Source: Ga0074130 sp035565355 (GTDB taxonomy: Bacteria > Pseudomonadota > Gammaproteobacteria > Burkholderiales > Rhodocyclaceae). From it: DNA of 27,735 nt. This document shows positions 22,246 through 27,735 of the stretch, piece after piece; positions within the stretch are counted from its first letter, which is position 1, and every line of letters begins with the position of its first letter. The DNA lies in assembly GCA_035565355.1 (NCBI GenBank), contig DATMSM010000022.1, positions 1-27,735 on the forward strand, in the 5' to 3' direction. A program made the translations under genes and the position numbers. Below the pieces are notes generated by a model. It had not been told where the DNA came from and ran no database searches. It was given only the letters and a program-made list of their open reading frames with translations.

Positions 22246-23133
22246 ATGCATATCCGCATCAGCCTGCCTGCACAGAGCCTGGAACTGATCGCCGACGACG
22301 GCCTGCTGCTGCGTCGATACCGAGTATCGACATCGAAGAACGGGGCAGGGGAGTTGCGCGGCAGCGAATGCACGCCGACCGGCCGGCATATCGTGCGCGC
22401 CAAGATCGGCGGTGACATGCCGCCTTTCACCGTGTTCAAGGGACGCCGCCCGACCGGCGAAATCTGGACGCCTGAACTCGACGCGCCGGACAGGGACTGG
22501 ATACTCAGCCGTATCCTGTGGCTTTCCGGCACCGAGCGCGGCATCAACCGCCTGGGCATGGTCGATACCATGCGCCGCTATATCTACATTCACGGCTGCG
22601 CCGAGAGCGCGCCCATGGGCATGCCGGAGTCGCACGGCTGCGTGCGCATGCGCAATGCCGACGTGATCGAGCTGTATGACCTGGTGCCGGTCTACACGAC
22701 GGTCAGCATCGTCGAATTCTCGATTGAGGACAACAGCTGGAGCGAGTTGCAGGCGGCAGCGCGGCCGATACGCGAGGCGGTGTTCGTGCACGAGCAGCAA
22801 GTTCCCGTAGAAATGGAGTGGGATGACTACGACGCGCCCAGCCGCCATGTGCTGGCACGCAATGCTGAAGGGCTGCCCATAGGCACGGGCCGCCTCTTGC
22901 CCGACGGACATATCGGCCGCATGGCGGTATTACCCGACTGGCGTAGCCATGAGGTCGGCAGTGCGCTGTTTGAGCGCCTGCTCCAGCTCGCCAAATCCTG
23001 CCGCATGCCCAGAATTGAGCTGCATGCGCAGACGCAGGCCGCAGGTTTCTACATCCGCTACGGCTGTGTTGCCGAAGGCCCTGAGTTCATGGAAGCCGGG
23101 ATTCCGCACATCCGCATGACGCGGATGCTGTAG
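22246..23133 (+). CDS. L,D-transpeptidase (YkuD) / GNAT acetyltransferase fusion
   Basis: A single 295-aa frame holds two domains. Residues about 1-158 are a YkuD L,D-transpeptidase core, with IHGCAESAPMG (His116) and the catalytic SHGCVRM (Cys132). Residues about 165-295 are a GNAT N-acetyltransferase of the YjcF/ElaA kind, with IREAVFVHEQQVPVEMEWDDYD, GTGRLLPDGHIGRMAVLPDWR, and ELHAQTQAAGFYIRYGCVAEGPEFMEAGIPHIRM. The acetyl-CoA loop reads RSHEVGS where RGxGVG is usual, so the second domain is slightly degenerate. No signal peptide is seen, which is strange for an enzyme expected to act on periplasmic peptidoglycan. It starts 12 bp after tadA. Function is inferred only from the domains. Confidence 0.9.
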   Translation: MHIRISLPAQSLELIADDGLLLRRYRVSTSKNGAGELRGSECTPTGRHIVRAKIGGDMPPFTVFKGRRPTGEIWTPELDAPDRDWILSRILWLSGTERGINRLGMVDTMRRYIYIHGCAESAPMGMPESHGCVRMRNADVIELYDLVPVYTTVSIVEFSIEDNSWSELQAAARPIREAVFVHEQQVPVEMEWDDYDAPSRHVLARNAEGLPIGTGRLLPDGHIGRMAVLPDWRSHEVGSALFERLLQLAKSCRMPRIELHAQTQAAGFYIRYGCVAEGPEFMEAGIPHIRMTRML

Positions 23134-23137
23134 CAAG

Positions 23138-23734
23138 ATGCCCAAGCCCTTTTCGCCGGCCAGCGAACGCAATCGCGGCCCCATCCTCGACATCCTGCAA
23201 CAGCACTTCGGCGATCGCCGCCGCGTGCTGGAAGTGGGCAGCGGCACCGGCCAGCACGCCGTTCACTTCGCCGCCGCCATGCCGCATCTGCGCTGGCAAT
23301 GCTCGGACCGGCCTGCTTACCTGCCCGGCATACGCCAATGGCTGGCCGAGGAGTCGCTGCCGAACACTCCTGAGCCGCTGGCGCTGGATGCCAACGACGA
23401 CTGGGGCCGGCTGAAGCAGCGCTTCGATGCGCTGTTTACCGCCAATACCCTGCACATCATGAGCTGGCCCGAGGTCGAGCGCTTCTTTGCGCAACTGCCG
23501 ACCGTGCTGGATGCGAATGCAAAGCTCGCCATCTACGGACCGTTCAATTACGGCGGGCAGTTCACCAGCGCGAGCAATGCCGCCTTCGATGCCACCCTGA
23601 AGGCCGAGCAAGCGCATCGCGGCATCCGCGATTTCGAGGCAGTGAACGCACAGGCGGAGGCGCTTGGTTTCCAGCTCGTGCAGGATTACAGCATGCCCGC
23701 CAATAACCGTTGCCTGGTGTGGCGACGTATTTAG
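23138..23734 (+). CDS. DUF938 methyltransferase-like protein
   Basis: A 198-aa class I SAM-methyltransferase-like protein of the DUF938 family. It opens with KPFSPASERNRGPILDIL, has a SAM-loop VLEVGSGTGQHAVHFA at about 30-45, and contains FTANTLHIMSWPEV and the family motif YGPFNYGGQFTSASNAAFDATLK. C-terminal NRCLVWRR matches the family. No substrate has been established for DUF938. It lies 4 bp after the transpeptidase fusion gene and 9 bp before the pseudouridine synthase. Confidence 0.92.
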   Translation: MPKPFSPASERNRGPILDILQQHFGDRRRVLEVGSGTGQHAVHFAAAMPHLRWQCSDRPAYLPGIRQWLAEESLPNTPEPLALDANDDWGRLKQRFDALFTANTLHIMSWPEVERFFAQLPTVLDANAKLAIYGPFNYGGQFTSASNAAFDATLKAEQAHRGIRDFEAVNAQAEALGFQLVQDYSMPANNRCLVWRRI

Positions 23735-23743
23735 AGAATTTCG

Positions 23744-24472
23744 ATGCCTTCCATACAGCTAGACCGTATCCTCCAATCTCAGGGCTTCGGCACCCGCAAA
23801 TACTGCCGTCAACTGATTGAGGACGGCGAAGTCGCCGTCAACGGCGTGGTCGTGGATGATTTTCGCGCGCCTGTCGATACGCAGGGACTGGTACTCACCT
23901 TGTTTGACGAGGAATGGCCATACCGCGAGCATGTGTATATCGCCATGAACAAGCCTGCGGGCCATGAGTGTTCGCGTAAGCCCAGTCACCACCCCCCCAT
24001 CATTGACTTGCTGCCGGATCAGATGCGCTTGCGCGATGTGCAATCGGTCGGCCGGCTCGACCACGACACCACCGGACTGATTCTGCTCTCCGACGACGGC
24101 GCTTTCATTCATACCCAGAGCTCACCCAAGCGGCATATTCCCAAGCTCTATGTCGCCACCACGTTTGAGCCGGTTACCGAGGAGTTGCTGCAGGCCTTGC
24201 GTAGTGGTGTGAAGCTGATCGACGAACCGGAAACTCTGGCCGCCACTCATTGCCGTAAGCTCGACGAATACAGGATAGAAATTGCGCTGGAGCAGGGCAA
24301 ATACCATCAGGTTAAACGCATGCTGGTCGCCGCCGGTAACCACTGCACGGCGCTATGCCGGGTCGCGATAGGCAGTCTGAGGCTGGAGTCGCTCGATCTG
24401 GCCGAAGGCGAATGGATGTTTCTGGAAGCGGAACACTTGGCCTTGCTACGCCCCGGTGAAGCGGAGTCCTGA
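23744..24472 (+). CDS. rsuA: RsuA-family 16S rRNA pseudouridine synthase
   Basis: A 242-aa pseudouridine synthase. An S4 RNA-binding domain at 1-60 (LDRILQSQGFGTRKYCRQLIEDGEVAVNG) is followed by the RsuA catalytic core. Motif I is YIAMNKPAGHECS, motif II GRLDHDTTGLILLSDDG with catalytic Asp106, and motif III KYHQVKRMLVAAGNH. MNKPAGHECS and KYHQVKRM fit RsuA, which modifies U516 of 16S rRNA, better than RluB or RluE, but assignment within the family is by eye. It ends 6 bp from the stop of the convergent DNA-repair fusion gene; no terminator separates them. Confidence 0.87.
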   Translation: MPSIQLDRILQSQGFGTRKYCRQLIEDGEVAVNGVVVDDFRAPVDTQGLVLTLFDEEWPYREHVYIAMNKPAGHECSRKPSHHPPIIDLLPDQMRLRDVQSVGRLDHDTTGLILLSDDGAFIHTQSSPKRHIPKLYVATTFEPVTEELLQALRSGVKLIDEPETLAATHCRKLDEYRIEIALEQGKYHQVKRMLVAAGNHCTALCRVAIGSLRLESLDLAEGEWMFLEAEHLALLRPGEAES

Positions 24473-24478
24473 AGCCGG

Positions 24479-25951
24479 CTACTTCTTGCGCGATAGTTCC
24501 AAGGCGCGCCACAGATACCAGGCGGCAGTCGAACGGTAGGGTGCCCAAGGCAGGCCGAGTTGGGCGAGTTCCCGCGGGCGGGGCTGGCACTCCAGACCTT
24601 TCAGCACCTTCCAGCCTTCGCGCACGCCGAAGTCGTCGATGGGCAATACGTCCGGGCGCAGCAGCGTGAACATCAGCAGCATTTCCACCGTCCAGCGGCC
24701 GACCCCGCGCAGGCTGCTCAGGCGGGCGATCAATTCCTCGTCGCTCAGTTGGTCGGCTGCGGCACGGGTCGGCACGATGCCGTCCAGACAGCCCTGTGCA
24801 ATCCCGCGCATCGTTGCCGTCTTGGCCGCCGAAAAGCCGCAGGCGCGCATGACCGCCTCATCCAGCGCGAGTACTGCTGCCGGCTCGGGAAAGGTTTGCC
24901 CGGGAAAGTGCGCGAGAAAGCGGCCGAGGATGGCATCGGCGGCACGCCCGTGGATCTGCTGGTAGGCAACGGAACGCATCAGCGCTTCATACGGAGAACG
25001 CAAAGTGCGTTCCGCGTTCGAGACCAGGCCGCATGCGCCAACCTTGCAGATCAGCCCGAACCAGGCTGGATCGCAAGCGACTAAGTGTTCGTTGGCAGGA
25101 GTGCGCAATGCCTCCGGCAGTTGCGGCCGGTGTTCGCGCTGCAGCAGCGCCTGCTTGCGCTCCAGGCCCCAGCGATAGCCGGACAGGGCGCTGTCGCTGC
25201 GCAGCACGCGGTGGCAGGGAATCGCCACCGCCAGCGTATTGGCGGCGCAGGCGCTGGCCACGGCGCGTACCGCTCGGGGCATGCCCAGATGTGCGGCGAC
25301 ATCGGTATAGCTCACGATACTGCCTGCGGGAATCGTACGCAGGGCCTGCCAGACGCGCTGCTGGAAGGCTGTGCCGCGTATGTCCAGCGGCAGATCAAGG
25401 CCGATTGCCGGCGCCTCGACAAAGCCGATGACCTGGGCGATCCAGGCATCGAAATCCGGGTCGTCGCCAATCAGTTCGGCCTTGGGAAAGCGATCCTGCA
25501 ATTCCTTGAGCAGGGCTTCGGCATCGTCGGCAATGGCAATATGGCAAAGCCCTTTATCGGTTGCGGCCACAATGATGGCACCCAGGCTGCACTGGCCGAT
25601 GGCGAAGCGTATCGTTTCCGCCGGCGCTCCCTCGCGGAAACGGCTGGGTTTCATGCCCAGCATGGCCGCGCTCCTGTCGTAGAAGGCCGTGCTCGACTCG
25701 AAGCCGCTCGCATAAATCGCGTCGGTCACGGAAGCGCCGTTTGCCAACGTCTTCTGCAATTGTCCGGTGCGATATGCCTGAGCATAGCCCTTGGGTGTCA
25801 CGCCCGTCGCGGCCTTGAATAGGCGATGAAAATGGTAGGGACTGAGCCCGGCCGCACCGGCCAGATCGGCGAGCGAAGGCGGCTTTTCCGCCGCTTCGAT
25901 GCGACGGCAGGCGGCGGCGATCAAGGTCGTGATTTGCGCGGACGGTTTCAT
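24479..25951 (-). CDS. AraC-HTH / O6-alkylguanine-DNA methyltransferase / AlkA glycosylase fusion
   Basis: A 490-aa three-part DNA-alkylation repair protein. Residues about 5-107 are an AraC-type helix-turn-helix pair (SLADLAGAAGLSPYHFHRLFK). Residues about 113-272 are an Ada/Ogt methyltransferase with active-site Cys246 in PCHRV and FQQRVWQALRTIPAGSIVSY. Residues about 285-490 are an AlkA 3-methyladenine glycosylase with helix-hairpin-helix LRGVGRWTVEM (414-424) and probable catalytic Asp440 in LPIDDFG. The N-terminal zinc/Cys domain by which Ada senses methyl-phosphotriesters is absent, so Ada-like gene activation by that route is not expected. A CACAAT hexamer 6 nt before the ATG suggests a leaderless start. 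Confidence 0.92.
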   Translation of the reverse strand: MKPSAQITTLIAAACRRIEAAEKPPSLADLAGAAGLSPYHFHRLFKAATGVTPKGYAQAYRTGQLQKTLANGASVTDAIYASGFESSTAFYDRSAAMLGMKPSRFREGAPAETIRFAIGQCSLGAIIVAATDKGLCHIAIADDAEALLKELQDRFPKAELIGDDPDFDAWIAQVIGFVEAPAIGLDLPLDIRGTAFQQRVWQALRTIPAGSIVSYTDVAAHLGMPRAVRAVASACAANTLAVAIPCHRVLRSDSALSGYRWGLERKQALLQREHRPQLPEALRTPANEHLVACDPAWFGLICKVGACGLVSNAERTLRSPYEALMRSVAYQQIHGRAADAILGRFLAHFPGQTFPEPAAVLALDEAVMRACGFSAAKTATMRGIAQGCLDGIVPTRAAADQLSDEELIARLSSLRGVGRWTVEMLLMFTLLRPDVLPIDDFGVREGWKVLKGLECQPRPRELAQLGLPWAPYRSTAAWYLWRALELSRKK

Positions 25952-26022
25952 GCAGGCATTGTGACGCAGGCGCCGAACCCCCGCTTACGGATTCTTGCTG
26001 TCCACCTCACCAGTTCAAAAAC

Positions 26023-26280
26023 TCACAGCGATAAAAGACCGATCAGGACGCAAACGCCTAATAGCACGGCGATCAACAGAAAAGCCCGCCCCATGGCCGC
26101 GTTGCCTTCCTGCTGCCGCTCCCTTTCCGCGAACAGGGCCTTGAGGCCGTTGTCGTCCAGGTCGCCGCAATGCGGGCAGTCGGGCTGCCGCTGGTCATAG
26201 TGCAGACCACAGCGGCGGCAAGGTTTGATGTGGAGCTGGTCCTTTAGCAGGGCCGCCCTGAGCAAAAAACCCAGGTCCAT
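26023..26280 (-). CDS. Small zinc-ribbon protein with C-terminal membrane helix
   Basis: 85 aa, not recognised as a named family. Cys21/Cys24 and Cys35/Cys38 (CRRCG and CPHCGD) form a zinc-ribbon. A charged helix (about 45-60) and a single hydrophobic helix (about 65-83) follow, suggesting a tail-anchored protein with the zinc knuckle in the cytoplasm. Its ATG overlaps the GFA gene's stop as ATGA, so the two are translationally coupled. Function is unknown. Confidence 0.75.
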   Translation of the reverse strand: MDLGFLLRAALLKDQLHIKPCRRCGLHYDQRQPDCPHCGDLDDNGLKALFAERERQQEGNAAMGRAFLLIAVLLGVCVLIGLLSL

Positions 26281-26627
26281 CAGGCATCCTTGCCGTTATA
26301 AAAAGTGTGCTTGATCTGGCTGAGATCCACGTCGTCGAGGCAGCGCGCATTGATGGCCGCCATCGGCATGCCATCCGGCATGACGCCGTAAGCGAAGGGC
26401 GTCACCCCGCAGACCGGGCAGAACTTGTGCTGGATGGCATGCTTGTTGAAGGTGTAGGTGGAGAGGGCATCCTCGGGTGTTTTCAGGGTCAGCGCGCTGC
26501 GCGGCAGGAACCAGAGTTGGGTACCTTTGCGTCGGCAGATCGAGCAGTTGCACTCCACCACTGAATCGAGCTGGCCTTCAACTTCAAATGCGGTTTGACC
26601 GCAGTGGCAGCTGCCCTGATATTTCAT
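26280..26627 (-). CDS. GFA/CENP-V fold zinc protein
   Basis: A 115-aa protein of the glutathione-dependent formaldehyde-activating enzyme (GFA) fold. Zinc-binding cysteines are in SCHCGQTAFEVEG (Cys7, Cys9), ECNCSICRRKG (Cys26, Cys28, Cys31) and KFCPVCGVTPFAYG (Cys70, Cys73). The family name is historical; most members have no proven formaldehyde activity. ATG at 26625-26627 was chosen because AGAGGAG lies 6 bp upstream; the earlier in-frame ATG directly abuts that site. It is coupled to the zinc-ribbon gene. Confidence 0.88.
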   Translation of the reverse strand: MKYQGSCHCGQTAFEVEGQLDSVVECNCSICRRKGTQLWFLPRSALTLKTPEDALSTYTFNKHAIQHKFCPVCGVTPFAYGVMPDGMPMAAINARCLDDVDLSQIKHTFYNGKDA

Positions 26628-26674
26628 GCTCATCTCCTCTGGTCGGTAAGGCATGCGGATGATCGTTGCCGGCG

Positions 26675-27268
26675 CTATTTAGCGGGCTTGGGCGGCTCGA
26701 ACAGGCGTCCCTTGTACATGTGGATCTCGCGCGCCTCATTGTCCGGCAGCAACTCGACCGCTTCTGACTTGAATACCTCCGGCAGCTTGAGGCCGCGTGT
26801 CAGGCGGCTGTCCAGATACCAGTCGGCGCGATGCTTTCTCAGAGCCTGCTCGATGGCGTAGCAATTGGCCATGGCCCAGCTCGAGGTCTTGAGGATCACC
26901 GCGCGCTCGTCATCCTCGGGCTTCTGTGCGGGCGGCAGCGCGACGGGCGGAAAAGTCTTGCCCCTGACCGAGATGGTATAGAGGCCGACGCCGCAGGCCT
27001 CCTCAAGCTCCAGTTTGAAGGCTTCCAGCTCGAACAGGACGTCCAGCCTTTCCTTGATGGTCGAGGCCTTTTCGGAAAGCAGCAGGACGGAATCGTTCCA
27101 GATATAGCCCTGCCTATGCAGCGGCATGCCGTTGCGTATCCGCTCCGCGGCGCAACGATGCATGCGCAGCATGAGCCGGGACCCGGTGCCGCTTGCCGTC
27201 TGCTTGCGGGTGCCGATCAGGTCGAGGAGCGTGACGATGCAGGGGGTCCAGCCGGCGCCACTGTCCAT
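26675..27268 (-). CDS. Conserved-looking protein of unknown function (197 aa)
   Basis: Not recognised. The N-terminal part reads CIVTLLDLIGTRKQ and later YIWNDSVLLLSEK, loosely recalling proteins whose beta-alpha fold resembles nucleotide cyclases, but catalytic residues cannot be assigned. A helical, acidic middle (about 68-95) and a basic C-terminus ending PPKPAK follow. There is no signal peptide or membrane segment. Codon use is like that of the neighbours. It starts 9 bp after the ygfZ stop, so it is probably co-transcribed with it. The cyclase-like resemblance is only an impression. Confidence 0.7.
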   Translation of the reverse strand: MDSGAGWTPCIVTLLDLIGTRKQTASGTGSRLMLRMHRCAAERIRNGMPLHRQGYIWNDSVLLLSEKASTIKERLDVLFELEAFKLELEEACGVGLYTISVRGKTFPPVALPPAQKPEDDERAVILKTSSWAMANCYAIEQALRKHRADWYLDSRLTRGLKLPEVFKSEAVELLPDNEAREIHMYKGRLFEPPKPAK

Positions 27269-27277
27269 GACTCGGTA

Positions 27278-27735
27278 TCAGTTCTCGTAGGGCAGGGGCA
27301 GGAAGGTCAGTTTCGGACCGCTGCTCGACCCCAGATGCACCTCGCCGGCTTCGAAGGCGCTGGCCTGCAGCACGACCAAGGCTTCGCTGTTGTCGGGACC
27401 GGTCTGGGCGGCGATGACGACATTGCCGCAGCTCTGCTCGCCGGTTTCCGGAGCGTACAGATCGGTGCCGGCGGTACTCAGTGCATCGACACTGACGCGA
27501 TACATGCGGCGCTTGATCTTGCCCAGATACTGGGTGCGGGCGACGATTTCCTGGCCCGGATAGCAGCCCTTCTTGAAGCTCACCCCGCCAACGGCCTCGA
27601 AATTCACCATCTGCGGAATGAACTGTTCCTGAGTGGCGGCAACCACGCGCGGCAGGCCGTCGGCGATGTCGCGCAGACGCCAGGCGTTGAGGCCGGCCGG
27701 GGTGGCATGCTGCGCCAGGCTCGCCCATGCCGTCT
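27278..27735 (-). CDS. ygfZ: YgfZ folate-binding protein, 3' part (truncated by the window edge)
   Basis: The frame stays open to the right edge, so only the C-terminal part of about 151 residues is seen. It contains the YgfZ/GcvT-fold signature KGCYPGQEIVAR followed by TQYLGKIKRR. That cysteine is needed in YgfZ proteins, which help maintain Fe-S enzymes such as MiaB together with tetrahydrofolate. An apparent GTG start at 27646 is not the true start, since LNAWRLRDIADGLPRV upstream in the same frame also matches the family. It leads the minus-strand unit with the unknown gene. Confidence 0.9.
   Translation of the reverse strand, partial: TAWASLAQHATPAGLNAWRLRDIADGLPRVVAATQEQFIPQMVNFEAVGGVSFKKGCYPGQEIVARTQYLGKIKRRMYRVSVDALSTAGTDLYAPETGEQSCGNVVIAAQTGPDNSEALVVLQASAFEAGEVHLGSSSGPKLTFLPLPYEN

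Noticed and set aside
1..27735. CRISPR array, prophage, transposase or integron
   Set aside because: No regularly spaced direct repeats and no recombinase, transposase or phage structural genes are found on either strand. The tRNA cluster shows no attachment-site duplication inside the window.

Overview
The window looks like the chromosome of a GC-rich betaproteobacterium, most likely near Rhodocyclales or Nitrosomonadales. This rests on gene content: a Bug-family solute-binding protein, the dapC-dapD-pilU-dapE-prmB order, and exosortase-A-associated hydrolases. No rRNA, plasmid, phage or insertion-sequence genes are visible. Most genes are housekeeping, but several have unusual architecture or unusual regulatory DNA.

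Layout. (1) 1-424, minus strand: a tRNA-Pro / tRNA-Arg / tRNA-His transcription unit with a good sigma70 promoter and a strong terminator. (2) 479-2414, minus: lemA and two TPM-domain genes. (3) 2491-3519, minus: an orphan Bug periplasmic binding protein with its terminator. (4) 3552-5221, minus: a transmembrane chemoreceptor with its own terminator and a leader rich in inverted repeats. (5) 5416-10698, minus: a lysine/diaminopimelate operon, dapC-dapD-pilU-dapE-prmB, carrying a type IV pilus retraction ATPase gene in its middle. (6) 10738-11616, plus: a DMT/EamA exporter divergent from dapC across a 39-bp gap. (7) 11640-16909, plus: an acyl carrier protein and two exosortase-A-associated hydrolases, then manC, galE and a YdcF-like membrane protein, a surface-polysaccharide precursor cluster. 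(8) 16910-19640, plus: the peroxide-defence pair ahpC-ahpF, with an OxyR-like quartet operator upstream, an AT-rich palindrome further upstream, and a highly structured 270-bp ahpC-ahpF spacer that may be a small palindromic repeat element or a structured RNA. (9) 19638-21644, minus: an AsmA-family protein. (10) 21760-24472, plus: tadA, an L,D-transpeptidase/GNAT fusion, a DUF938 protein and an rsuA-like pseudouridine synthase. (11) 24479-25951, minus: an AraC-HTH / O6-alkylguanine methyltransferase / AlkA glycosylase fusion. (12) 26023-27735, minus: a small zinc-ribbon membrane protein, a GFA-fold protein, an unrecognised protein and the 3' part of ygfZ, which runs off the window.

The dap genes supply meso-diaminopimelate and lysine. 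ManC and GalE supply GDP-mannose and UDP-galactose. AhpC and AhpF form a complete NADH-dependent peroxidase. The points most worth a second look are the ahpC-ahpF spacer element, the two domain fusions, the detached exosortase-type ACP/hydrolase set, and perfect palindromes near the chemoreceptor and ahpC genes. All functional calls come from reading motifs and family resemblance by eye; no database search or folding program was run.
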